A stretch of 64,000 bases of DNA. It comes from Chryseobacterium endalhagicum. Lineage in GTDB: Bacteria > Bacteroidota > Bacteroidia > Flavobacteriales > Weeksellaceae. Each line of letters opens with the position of its first letter. Position 1 is the stretch's first letter. Location: contig NZ_JAELVM010000001.1 of assembly GCF_016745235.1 (NCBI RefSeq), positions 2,121,856 to 2,185,855 of the forward strand, read 5' to 3'. The position numbers and the translations under genes were made by a program. The notes beneath the pieces were generated by a model, which was not told where the DNA came from, did not search any database, and saw only the letters and a list, made by a program, of their open reading frames with translations. This document shows, one piece after another, positions 1 to 8,719 of this stretch.

Positions 1-20
1 GGCCATTATTACAACTATAA

Positions 21-40
21 GCCCGGACGTTAGTCCGAGC
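21..40. repeat. Short inverted repeat downstream of the siderophore operon
   Basis: Arms CGGAC (24-28) and GTCCG (33-37) flank a GTTA loop, extended by GC pairs at 21-22 and 39-40 around one mismatch. It lies 45 nt past the stop of the TonB receptor gene. No U-tract follows on the minus strand, so it is a poor intrinsic terminator. It may be an intergenic repeat or a processing hairpin. Confidence 0.35.
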
Positions 41-85
41 CATAGATGTAATTGATATGCTGTCTTCCTTAGTATAGAATTCATA

Positions 86-2554
86 TTAAAATTTAAGAGT
101 AACCTCCGCAACAAAGTTACGAGGCATCTGGGCAACTATAACACCCTGCCCGGCAAAATACTGCACATTTCCTAAATTATTCATTTTAAATCCTAATCTG
201 TAACGTTCTTTTTCAAGAGATAAGGAAGCATTAACTAAAGTATATGCCGGGAATATAAATTGCCCGGTAGTCACGTTATCTACCGTAATCTGCTCCCCCA
301 CACGGTTCACACCAAAACCTACTCCAAGACCAGAAAGTCCTTTGATCGGCAGTATGTAACTCACCCATGAATTGAATACATTCGCAGGACCTGAAGAAGA
401 CGGACGACGGCCTTCTACATTAGCGGCAGCTCTTACAAACTTACTATCGTTATAAGAATATCCAGCCATAATGTTCAGACCCTGGATCGGGTTCATGGTG
501 GTTTCAATCTCGATTCCTTTACTTCTCTGTTCTCCGTCCTGTATTGTTACATTATACTTTGTTCCGTCTCGTTCCACAACATCTGCTCTTAACATATTAT
601 CAACCAGAATATCATAATATCCTATGGTGAAATTCACCCTGTTTCTCCAAAGATTTCCTTTGAATCCTGCTTCCCACTGATTGGATCTCTGCGGCTTGAA
701 ATCTCCACTGTAATCTGCAAGCGGCTGCGCAACAGGAACTACATTACTGAAGCCATTCATATAATTGGCATACGCTGACAAATGCTCTTTGATGATCTGA
801 TAAGATAAACCAAATTTTGGAGACAGTGCATTCTGATTGAATGTTCCTGTATTGATATTGGTGTTCAGATCAAGCTGCCCCTTACTCTCATAATGGTCAA
901 AACGTAAACTTAGCAAAGCAACCAAACGGTCTGTAATGTACACCGCATCGGAAATATAAGCTCCATACATATTGCTTGATGATGTATTTCTTACCAAAGG
1001 ATATTTATTTGCTTTGATTGCTGTTTCAGTAGCCTCTTGTATTCTTTTAAGTGCCAGATCTTTGGATATAGAACCATATGTCCCTGTCACTTCCCCTCCT
1101 ATTGGCGCTGAAAGATTTCTGCCATCAATCCTGTCAAATGCAACAATTGGAGAAAGGTTATTATTCAAAGACTGGTTTAAATAATCTAAGCCAACAAGCA
1201 GTTTATTTTTGATGTTTCCTATCTTAAATTCTCCATTAAAGTTCTGCTGAATACTGGTAGACGCACCTTCACCGTTCTGCCATTGCACATTACGCTCTAA
1301 AATATTATCACTTTTTGGAGATCTTATGAATTGATATTGGTACAAGCCTTCCGTTTTCCTGTAGTTTCTTGAAATTAAAGTCTGTGAACTCCACTGATCC
1401 GAAATTTTGTAATTCACCTCAGCTTTTACATTGATGGAAGGTGCCTTTAAACTCATATCATTATTAGAATAAGATTTTTTCCAGTCAAACCCCAGCTCTT
1501 GCGGAGTATGAGCCTCAAACGGTCTTGTTCTGGTAAGGAAGATAATCGGGGTGTTCGTTCCTTCATACGTATAAATCTGCGCACCAAGACTGAACTTCAG
1601 CCTTTCATCCACCTGATAGCTGAATGTAGGGGCCACAAACATTGATTTTCTGAACTCAGAATCCCTGAAACCGTTCTGATACTGATACGCAGCATTCAAA
1701 CGGAACAATGTTTTTCTTGAATTCGTGATCGGGCCGTATACATCAGCTGCCACACGGTTCAGATTATAACTTCCCAAAAGATAGGAAGCTTCCCCACCGA
1801 AGTAATCTTTAGGTTTTTTGGTGGTCACATTGATCAATCCTCCAAAGGAATTTACCGTACCTCCGTACAGAGTTCCGGAAGGTCCTTTGATCACATCGAT
1901 ACGTTCAATATCCGCAGGATCAATTTCTGAGTTGGTTGTGGCAGGAACACCATCTACCATAGAAACTCTGGTAGGAAAACCTCTTAAATTATAATAAAAA
2001 CTTCCGTCTCCCGCTCTACCGGCACTTCCCTGCATTTTTACAACACCCGGAGCATTTTTCAAGGCATCGGACATGTCATAAATAAGCTGTTCTTTAAGGA
2101 TCTGCTGGTTAATGCTTGTGTAGAACTGTGGATTTTCTATGTTTCTCAACGGCATTTTAGCAACGGAAGTACTGTCTTTATCCAGAAATTTGTTTCTGCT
2201 GAAGGCATATACTGTAATTCCCTCAATAACGTTGTTTTCTACTGAAGAAGTATAGATCGCCGGAATTTCAAAGACATCTTTTTCAATGCGGATCTGCTCA
2301 CGCATCAATTCAATATCATTCAGAACCACCTGAAGCGTATATTCTCCTGGCGGCACATTATCAAAGTAATATTCTCCTGCATTGTTGGTTTTTGCCTGAT
2401 ACGGCGTATTCACCAACCTTAAAAGCGCATTCTTCACGGGCACTTTTTCAGACAGCATGATCTTTCCGTTAACACGTTCATTCTGCTGTGCAGAAACAAA
2501 ATGTGGAAGACTGACAAGTAATAAAAGTAATATAGGGGTTTTAAATTTTTTCAT
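86..2554 (-). CDS. TonB-dependent siderophore receptor
   Basis: An outer-membrane receptor predicted to import the ferric siderophore made by the same operon, driven by TonB-ExbBD. The 822-residue product starts with a signal peptide (about 1-22, ending FVSA). A carboxypeptidase-regulatory-like beta-sandwich (about 27-95) follows, which is typical of Bacteroidota receptors. Then come a plug domain containing LRGFPTRVSMVDG, VIKGPSGTLYGG and GGLINVTTKKP, and a long beta-barrel ending in an aromatic residue (VTLKF). The plug resembles the FhuA/FoxA hydroxamate-siderophore class. It is the last gene of the operon, overlapping the upstream ligase by 14 nt. No FecI/FecR signalling genes are adjacent. 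Family is certain; the ligand is inferred from context. Confidence 0.93.
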   Translation of the reverse strand: MKKFKTPILLLLLVSLPHFVSAQQNERVNGKIMLSEKVPVKNALLRLVNTPYQAKTNNAGEYYFDNVPPGEYTLQVVLNDIELMREQIRIEKDVFEIPAIYTSSVENNVIEGITVYAFSRNKFLDKDSTSVAKMPLRNIENPQFYTSINQQILKEQLIYDMSDALKNAPGVVKMQGSAGRAGDGSFYYNLRGFPTRVSMVDGVPATTNSEIDPADIERIDVIKGPSGTLYGGTVNSFGGLINVTTKKPKDYFGGEASYLLGSYNLNRVAADVYGPITNSRKTLFRLNAAYQYQNGFRDSEFRKSMFVAPTFSYQVDERLKFSLGAQIYTYEGTNTPIIFLTRTRPFEAHTPQELGFDWKKSYSNNDMSLKAPSINVKAEVNYKISDQWSSQTLISRNYRKTEGLYQYQFIRSPKSDNILERNVQWQNGEGASTSIQQNFNGEFKIGNIKNKLLVGLDYLNQSLNNNLSPIVAFDRIDGRNLSAPIGGEVTGTYGSISKDLALKRIQEATETAIKANKYPLVRNTSSSNMYGAYISDAVYITDRLVALLSLRFDHYESKGQLDLNTNINTGTFNQNALSPKFGLSYQIIKEHLSAYANYMNGFSNVVPVAQPLADYSGDFKPQRSNQWEAGFKGNLWRNRVNFTIGYYDILVDNMLRADVVERDGTKYNVTIQDGEQRSKGIEIETTMNPIQGLNIMAGYSYNDSKFVRAAANVEGRRPSSSGPANVFNSWVSYILPIKGLSGLGVGFGVNRVGEQITVDNVTTGQFIFPAYTLVNASLSLEKERYRLGFKMNNLGNVQYFAGQGVIVAQMPRNFVAEVTLKF

Positions 2555-3929
2555 GCTGTAAGTTTTGTAGCAGTGGATAGTTGATTTTGCCGTTTTGTGA
2601 TAATGGAAATGATTCTATGTGTTCGGTGCTTACGTACTGCGGATTGATGCGCAGCTTATTCTTAATGGTTTCTTTAATGATCTGGGGATCTATTTCTTTG
2701 TTGTCATACAGAACAATGATCTTTTTGTCATTGCCGTTCAGACATACCACTGTATTTCCTTCCAGCTCATTTTTAAGAATAAATTCTACCTCATCCAGGT
2801 TGAGACGGATCCCGAAAAGCTTCATAATCCTCTTGATTCTCCCTGTGATGTAGTACAATCCGTTCTGACCTCTTCTGCCCGTGTCTCCTGTATGAAGAAG
2901 TCTTGGCTGTTCGTAGGTAGAAAGATCTTCAAGCTTGTTGGCATAGCCTCCGCTGATGCTTGAATGTAAGAACAGCAGTTCATCCGTCTCAGGATCGATT
3001 TGGAAGCTTCCTCCGTGTACCGGAGTACCAATCGACGTTTCTTCTTCAAGGAGTCCGTCTGTGGTAAGATATGCCATTCTTCCGCCTGCTTCGGTCTGTC
3101 CGTACTGGGCAAAGAACTGTTTTTCAAATTCATGACAGTAATTGAATATGGTTTTCCTCAACTCAGCATTAATTACGCCTCCCGTATGGGTCATGTATCT
3201 CAGGCTGGTGCTGTCTTTTCTGAAAAATCCTATTCTGTTCAGGTTTTCGTACAGATACGGAACTCCGCCAAGCGTGCTGTATCCGTACTCTTCCATTTCG
3301 TCCCAGAAGGCTTTCTGCATGATGTCTTTGTCCGTGCATACTATTCTTCCCGCCCGCATACAGTTGGTGGTAAAAATAGAAAAACCGTACACGAAATTAA
3401 TCGGTACGTTAAGCGGAACTACATCGGTTTCCTGAATCGGCATGTACTGAAGGATGCTTACCGCATTCTGATAAAGGTTTTCATCTGAAAGCTTCACCAG
3501 TTTCGGAACTCCGGTGGTCCCGGAAGTACTCAGCAGGATCTTGATTTCGGGGTGAATAACGACCTCGGGCTTATAATCTTTTTTAGCAAAGATCTTCACC
3601 GTTTCCGAGAATTCTTTCAGTTCATATCCCTGAACCTCATCTCTGGAGGGGTCAAAGATATATTTCGGACGGTATTCTGCTTCCAGACGTTCTTTAAACT
3701 CCGGGTGCAGCTTCTGTCCCAAAACAGCAATGGCATGAGCTGTTCCGTAAAAATTGAGGAGAACCTCAATACTCGGCAGCTGGTTGTCATTGTACAAAAA
3801 GATCAATCCTTTCTCTACAGGATTGAGGCCTAAAGACCGGTACAGCGTTCCAACGGGCGTGGTGGCACCGCTGGAAGCATCTGTAAACAAGAGGTTCTTG
3901 TTGGCAATTACATTTTCTAAAATTTTCAT
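2541..3929 (-). CDS. Adenylate-forming acyl ligase (AMP-binding family) of the siderophore operon
   Basis: Predicted to activate a carboxylic acid with ATP and load it on the neighbouring acyl carrier protein or on CoA. The 462-residue protein shows the phosphate-binding loop STSGTTGVPK (134-143), the YGQTEAGGR adenylate motif, the LHTGDTGRRG hinge region and a C-terminal catalytic lysine, K448 (QNGKINY). It is slightly shorter than typical 500-550 residue acyl-CoA synthetases. Four nucleotides separate it from the ACP gene upstream, which strongly suggests a working pair. Classical aerobactin-type operons lack both. I infer that it supplies the acyl group of the hydroxamates (fumaryl is the attractive option) or a fatty-acyl decoration. 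The substrate cannot be read from sequence. Confidence 0.85.
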   Translation of the reverse strand: MKILENVIANKNLLFTDASSGATTPVGTLYRSLGLNPVEKGLIFLYNDNQLPSIEVLLNFYGTAHAIAVLGQKLHPEFKERLEAEYRPKYIFDPSRDEVQGYELKEFSETVKIFAKKDYKPEVVIHPEIKILLSTSGTTGVPKLVKLSDENLYQNAVSILQYMPIQETDVVPLNVPINFVYGFSIFTTNCMRAGRIVCTDKDIMQKAFWDEMEEYGYSTLGGVPYLYENLNRIGFFRKDSTSLRYMTHTGGVINAELRKTIFNYCHEFEKQFFAQYGQTEAGGRMAYLTTDGLLEEETSIGTPVHGGSFQIDPETDELLFLHSSISGGYANKLEDLSTYEQPRLLHTGDTGRRGQNGLYYITGRIKRIMKLFGIRLNLDEVEFILKNELEGNTVVCLNGNDKKIIVLYDNKEIDPQIIKETIKNKLRINPQYVSTEHIESFPLSQNGKINYPLLQNLQHEKI

Positions 3930-3933
3930 ATAC

Positions 3934-4179
3934 TTAGTTTTCTACGAGTACATCGTATTTTTTCATTTTTTCGCGGATCTTCCCGACGGTTCCCATTTCA
4001 AGGATGTCGTTGAAGTCAAACTTTACCCGGTAAAACTGTTCCAGGGCTTCCACAATAAGCAGATGCGACATAGAATCCCATTCCGGGATTTCCTGATACG
4101 TAAGGTTTTCATCTACCAGTTCTTTTTTCACAGCGATTGCTGATGCTATAATTTCGTAAAATTCGTCTGTTGTGTGCAT
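3934..4179 (-). CDS. Acyl carrier protein
   Basis: An 81-residue stand-alone acyl carrier protein. The phosphopantetheine attachment serine is S36 in the motif EWDSMSHLL, and the acidic helical framework (VEALEQFYRVKFDF) matches the family. It lies between the MATE exporter (1-nt gap) and the adenylate-forming ligase (4-nt gap), so all three are co-transcribed. It is dedicated rather than the housekeeping fatty-acid ACP, because it sits alone in a siderophore operon without fab genes. The likely role is to hold an activated acyl group for the GNAT acyltransferase domain encoded in the same operon. That transfer step is inference. Confidence 0.9.
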   Translation of the reverse strand: MHTTDEFYEIIASAIAVKKELVDENLTYQEIPEWDSMSHLLIVEALEQFYRVKFDFNDILEMGTVGKIREKMKKYDVLVEN

Positions 4180-4180
4180 T

Positions 4181-5584
4181 TTAAATTTTTATAGTTTTCC
4201 ATTTACCATTTTTGAAGATCATTAAGAATAAAACAGCCAGTACAATTTCCGAGGAAACGATGGCGGTAAATATCCCTTTCAGTTCCCACTGAAGCCTTAC
4301 CCCAAGCAGATAAGCCAGAGGTAGCTGAATCACGTAGAACATGATCATGTAAAGCAGGGTTACCTGCATAATATTACCGGCCGCATTAAGCGCACGGCTG
4401 ATCACCATTGTAAAACCCAGTAAGAGATAAGCCATAGACACTACGTGAATGTACTGTACAGCGTATCTTGCTACCTCGGCTTCCTTAGTGAAGAAAGTCA
4501 CCACATATTCGGCCGCGAACTGCCAGAAAACAGCAACCACTACCAGATAGGTCATATTAATTCCTCCGGCTCTCCATACCGTTTTTTCTGCACGGTCAGG
4601 ATTTCCGGCACCCAGATTCTGTCCTGTAAGAACACCTGCGGCATTTCCTATTCCCCAGGCAGGCATTGTGGCTACGGAAGCAATTCTCTGAGCGATTATA
4701 TATCCTGCCAGTGCTGTAGTTCCGAAGGTTGCAATGATTTTAACCATAATCAGCCAGCTGGAAGCAGGGACAATATACTGAACTAGCCCTCCCAGAGCGA
4801 TTTTCATGATTTTCTTAAGCAAAGGCAGATCCATGTGAAATTTCATCAGGATATTGACACTGGTTTTGCGGGTAAGAAGAATAAAGAACTGGTATAAAAC
4901 CGCCAGTAAACGGGATAGAACGGTAGCATAGGCCAGTCCCATCAATCCGTAAGCAGGAATAAAACCCAATCCGAAAACAAGAATTACCGCAAACACCATA
5001 CTGGAGATATGACAAAGCCACAGGGACTTCATCGCAAGATCAGCATCGCCCGCTCCCCTGAACAGCCCGTTGATAGACAGACGCAGAATCACCAGACCGA
5101 TGCTTAAAAAGACCAGTTTGGAAAAAAGAAGTCCGTTTTCAACGATTCCTGTATCAAATCCGAGGAAGCTGATGATTTCCCCTGCAAAAAGGAATGACAA
5201 CCCGCCAATCAGTAATGCAAATGCAGAAGCCAGCAATATGATATAGTGAGCAGTTCTGCCCATACCTTCCTGATCCTTTTCTCCGGCTCTTCTCGCCGTC
5301 AGTGTTGCCGCAGCTATACCCAAACCAATGGCAATCGCATTGGCAAAATTGATATAGTTGTCCGCAATCCCGACAAGACCAAGAACCTTATCTCCCAATC
5401 TTGCTATAATTAAAAGATTGATGCTGACAAAAACAGATTCCATAACCAGTTCCATAACCATAGGAATCGCCAGGCTGAAGATAGAACGGTTGATACTTCC
5501 TGAAGTGAGTTCTACTTTTTTTCCCGCCAAAGCTCCGTACGCAAATACAGAGCCTTCTTTTACAAGATGCAGAAGCTTTCTCAT
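4181..5584 (-). CDS. MATE family efflux transporter, candidate siderophore exporter
   Basis: A 467-residue multidrug-and-toxin-extrusion family transporter with about twelve hydrophobic segments arranged as two homologous halves. MATE-like features include the N-terminal SIFSLAIPMVMELVMESVF helix and repeated GxGxGNAAG/LTGQNLGAG elements (WGIGNAAGVLTGQNLGAGNP). Its start codon overlaps the stop of the upstream IucA/IucC gene (ATGA), which indicates translational coupling. Export of the finished siderophore across the inner membrane is the obvious role. Related operons usually use an MFS exporter, so a MATE protein is a less common choice. Energy coupling (Na+ or H+) cannot be inferred. Confidence 0.88.
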   Translation of the reverse strand: MRKLLHLVKEGSVFAYGALAGKKVELTSGSINRSIFSLAIPMVMELVMESVFVSINLLIIARLGDKVLGLVGIADNYINFANAIAIGLGIAAATLTARRAGEKDQEGMGRTAHYIILLASAFALLIGGLSFLFAGEIISFLGFDTGIVENGLLFSKLVFLSIGLVILRLSINGLFRGAGDADLAMKSLWLCHISSMVFAVILVFGLGFIPAYGLMGLAYATVLSRLLAVLYQFFILLTRKTSVNILMKFHMDLPLLKKIMKIALGGLVQYIVPASSWLIMVKIIATFGTTALAGYIIAQRIASVATMPAWGIGNAAGVLTGQNLGAGNPDRAEKTVWRAGGINMTYLVVVAVFWQFAAEYVVTFFTKEAEVARYAVQYIHVVSMAYLLLGFTMVISRALNAAGNIMQVTLLYMIMFYVIQLPLAYLLGVRLQWELKGIFTAIVSSEIVLAVLFLMIFKNGKWKTIKI

Positions 5585-7395
5585 ACTGCTTCTACAGGGT
5601 TTTTATTCGCAATCTGATACAGAGGATTCGGCAGTGCGCCATCCTTTTTCGGAATGGCAAATGCTTTATTTTCGCTGTAACCGCCGTTTTTCAGACGCAG
5701 ACTGTTGATGTAGAATCTTTTGAATGCAGGAACATACAGATCATATTTTTCATAACGGTCATTCAGATGAGGATTATGATTTTTGTAGTTCTCAATACAG
5801 TCATGAACAAGCGTCCAGAATGTTTCTTCTTCAAAGTTGGAATACGTATGCAGAACATTGGATAAATATCTGAAGAACGCATCAAAAACGCCCAGAAGAA
5901 TAGATAACGGAACATTTTCTTTGTTGGAAGACTGGATCAGTCCGTCTGCCAGATGATCAGGAAGTTTTTCCCTTGCTTCTGCGGTCAGGACAATATCATC
6001 CACAAAATCTTTGATCACAATTCTTTGCGGCACGCCGTTTTTCAGGACCACCATAATGTTTTCCCCGTGAGGCGTTACACAAAGAGAATGGGTATAATAA
6101 ATGTGAAGAAGCGGTGTAAGATAAGCATCCAGATAATCTGTGATCCACTGCTGAATACTTATTCCTGCCTGTTCTGCAAAAGCCTGTACCAAAGGAACGC
6201 CGTTCTGATCTACAAAAAGCAGGGAAGCCATGGTGAACATTTCTTCGTCTTCTTTTAAGTATTTGCAGGCACTTTCACGCCATAAAGCACCCAGGAATTC
6301 ATTGTACTGATAAGGAACTCCGGCTATCGCACTGTATTGAGGGTGCAGATAAGCAATTGCAGCTTCCTCGCCCAGGAATATGGTTCCTTTTGTTTCTAAA
6401 TAAGCATCACCTTTAATAAGGCCTTTCACCCAGTCTGTAATGGCCGGAGCGATTTTCATCTGCTTAGGCGACAGTCCTCTGATGTTTCCTGTGCTCAGAA
6501 TGGAAACGGCTGTTTTTAAATATCTTTTTTCAGGATGATCTGTATTGAATAGAGTTCTGATACTTTGCTGAGGACTGTAGGTATCATTTCCTTCCCCTAA
6601 AAGAATTAAGATTCCGGCCGCGATATCTCCTGCAAAATGAATCTTCAGTTTATGTTCCCACTGCCAGGGATGCACCGGAATTAAATTATAATCCTGAACA
6701 GATTTTCCTGCATCAGTAAGTTTCTGCTGAAACTCTTCAAACAGATTATCTCCCATTTCGGAACGGTAAAATCCTTCCTGATCAATATGCTCCAGCGACT
6801 GGAAAGCAGATCTGTCCTTGTGTGCGGCCAGCCATAAAACTTTTAAGTCCTGTCCGGCTTCCGGAGCAAACTTTTCAAGGTCGGTAGGAGAAAATCCCAG
6901 CCTGCTTTTATTGACGATCACCCACGGATGGCCCGTCATCTGATGCTCTACTGTCTGGTAGTTGCTTGATGCGAGGTCTTTTGAGGACATTACCCCTCTG
7001 GATAAGATCAATGCATCGCAATATAAAGTATGAAGTAATTCTTCAGTATATCTTGCTAAAGTGTTAGCATCCAGATCAAATACAGTCTGCATTTCAAGAA
7101 AGAACTGAGTGATATTCAATGCTGAGGTTTTTACGCCATTCTCGATCTTTTCAATACTGTCTTTATCAATATGCCAGTAATCCATCATTCTTTCCTGTCC
7201 GCGGAAAGTGTATTCAATGTTTTCAACTCCGGTTTCAAGCTTAAATACGGTAAATCCGGATTCATCCTGAAGCACAGGAATGGGCTTCAGCCTTTCTTCA
7301 TGCATCAGTTCTGCAATGGTCTTGGCCATAAGATCCCTGTTGGCCTGCAGCCAGATTTCCTGGCTGATGGTTGTATTATTTAAAGTGGTGTTCAT
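5581..7395 (-). CDS. IucA/IucC family siderophore synthetase
   Basis: An NRPS-independent siderophore synthetase that uses ATP to condense a carboxylate (citrate or a citrate monoamide) with an amine or hydroxylamine. The ATG at 7393-7395 gives 604 residues, the usual family length, and lies just after the monooxygenase stop. An in-frame ATG at 7431 inside that gene would add 12 residues. Family signatures include HPWQWEHKL, the SIRTLF motif, LKTAVSILSTGNIRG, the acidic/basic pocket KDFVDDI and the C-terminal FerIC-like region (FEEETFWTLVHDCI). Two such synthetases occur in the operon, as in aerobactin and schizokinen pathways, where each adds one arm to citrate. Which arm this one adds is unknown. 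Confidence 0.93.
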   Translation of the reverse strand: MNTTLNNTTISQEIWLQANRDLMAKTIAELMHEERLKPIPVLQDESGFTVFKLETGVENIEYTFRGQERMMDYWHIDKDSIEKIENGVKTSALNITQFFLEMQTVFDLDANTLARYTEELLHTLYCDALILSRGVMSSKDLASSNYQTVEHQMTGHPWVIVNKSRLGFSPTDLEKFAPEAGQDLKVLWLAAHKDRSAFQSLEHIDQEGFYRSEMGDNLFEEFQQKLTDAGKSVQDYNLIPVHPWQWEHKLKIHFAGDIAAGILILLGEGNDTYSPQQSIRTLFNTDHPEKRYLKTAVSILSTGNIRGLSPKQMKIAPAITDWVKGLIKGDAYLETKGTIFLGEEAAIAYLHPQYSAIAGVPYQYNEFLGALWRESACKYLKEDEEMFTMASLLFVDQNGVPLVQAFAEQAGISIQQWITDYLDAYLTPLLHIYYTHSLCVTPHGENIMVVLKNGVPQRIVIKDFVDDIVLTAEAREKLPDHLADGLIQSSNKENVPLSILLGVFDAFFRYLSNVLHTYSNFEEETFWTLVHDCIENYKNHNPHLNDRYEKYDLYVPAFKRFYINSLRLKNGGYSENKAFAIPKKDGALPNPLYQIANKNPVEAV

Positions 7396-7402
7396 TGTTC
7401 TG

Positions 7403-8719
7403 TTATATTTTCGCAGCGGGCATTGCAGCATGTTTTTCTACGTCAAAATCCTGAAAAGCAATTTTCTTCTCGATTTTATAATATTCTCTTCCCAAAATAT
7501 CATTGATGATATACGAATTACGGTAAGCCGCCATTCCAAGGTCGGTAGAAATGTAACTGTGGGTGTGTACTTCTGCGTGAAGCACATAAATTTCACCTCC
7601 GTTATGATCTATAGAATAATTCCTGTTCACGGCAAACAATCCGCCTGAATCTCTTTTAATTCTGTCCTGGATATTCTTCAGGAAAGCAGGTTCATGATAA
7701 CGGTATCCTGTACCTACCACCAGATAATCAGCTTCCTGTTCGTATGGAACTTCCTGCTCCAGTTGGGTGAATTCAAGGGTTAAATGATCCGGATTGCTGT
7801 TGTCTACTCTATCCAACTGACTGTTTGGAATAATAGTCAGTTTTGGATCCGCATTATCAATATTCAGGTCGTAGATGAAATCATAGATCTGGTTGATCAG
7901 GTCGTAATTGATTCCTTTAAACTGTGCCTGCTGCTTGCTTAATATGGACTTTCTGGCCGCTTCATCCCTGCTGTAGAAATAATCTACATAATCAGGAGAA
8001 GTTAATTCCAGCGTCAGTTTTGAATATTCCATCGGGAAGAAACGGTCCGGACGTGAATACCAGCCCAATTGGGTATCTTCGTCACGGCTCTGCAATAAAT
8101 CATAGAAAACCTCAGCTGCACTCTGTCCTGAACCGATCACGGCAATTTTTTTACCCTGAGCTAAAAGTTCTTCTTTACGGTACAGATAAGAGCTTGTATG
8201 AAGGATACGCGAATCCTCTTTCGGAATAAACGACGGAATATGCGGCTGTGTCCCTGTTCCCAGGATCAGTCTTTCTGTTCTGAAAACCTCCGTTTCCTTG
8301 GTTTTGGTGTGAACGGTTGTAATTAAATACAAACCATCTTCATACACAATATCAACAACCTGTGTGGAGAAGCGGCACTGTGGCAGCTGGCTCACTACCC
8401 ATTGGCAGTAACGGTTGTATTCTTTACGCGGAATGAAAAAATCTTCCCGGATAAAGAATTTATACAGCCTGTTGGTTTCTTTCAGATAGTTCAGAAGGCT
8501 TAAAGGATTCGTAGGATCTGCCATGGATACGCAGTCGCACAGAAAAGGCGTCTGCAGGGTTACATGGTCAATCATCAATCCCGGATGCCAGTCGAAACCG
8601 TCTCTCTGGTCAAGGAAAAGTGTTTTTAATTCAGAAATCGGATTGGATAAAGCGGCAAGTCCCAGATTGAAAGGGCCAATACCTATTCCGATCACGTTAT
8701 ATATATTTTCGTTATTCAT
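7403..8719 (-). CDS. Lysine/ornithine N-monooxygenase family (IucD/PvdA/SidA-like)
   Basis: An FAD- and NADPH-dependent enzyme that hydroxylates the terminal amine of a diamine or amino acid, creating the hydroxylamine needed for hydroxamate formation. The product has an N-terminal FAD site (GIGIGPFNLGLAAL), the conserved FLDQRDGFDWHPGLMI stretch, an NADPH site (IGSGQSAAEVFYDLL) and a C-terminal LVVGTGYRYHEP motif. The ATG at 8717-8719 gives 438 residues; a TTG three codons upstream is less likely. It overlaps the stop of the preceding fusion gene by 8 nt. With a decarboxylase upstream, the substrate is probably cadaverine or hydroxycadaverine, as in desferrioxamine-type pathways, rather than lysine. 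This is inference from context. Confidence 0.93.
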   Translation of the reverse strand: MNNENIYNVIGIGIGPFNLGLAALSNPISELKTLFLDQRDGFDWHPGLMIDHVTLQTPFLCDCVSMADPTNPLSLLNYLKETNRLYKFFIREDFFIPRKEYNRYCQWVVSQLPQCRFSTQVVDIVYEDGLYLITTVHTKTKETEVFRTERLILGTGTQPHIPSFIPKEDSRILHTSSYLYRKEELLAQGKKIAVIGSGQSAAEVFYDLLQSRDEDTQLGWYSRPDRFFPMEYSKLTLELTSPDYVDYFYSRDEAARKSILSKQQAQFKGINYDLINQIYDFIYDLNIDNADPKLTIIPNSQLDRVDNSNPDHLTLEFTQLEQEVPYEQEADYLVVGTGYRYHEPAFLKNIQDRIKRDSGGLFAVNRNYSIDHNGGEIYVLHAEVHTHSYISTDLGMAAYRNSYIINDILGREYYKIEKKIAFQDFDVEKHAAMPAAKI

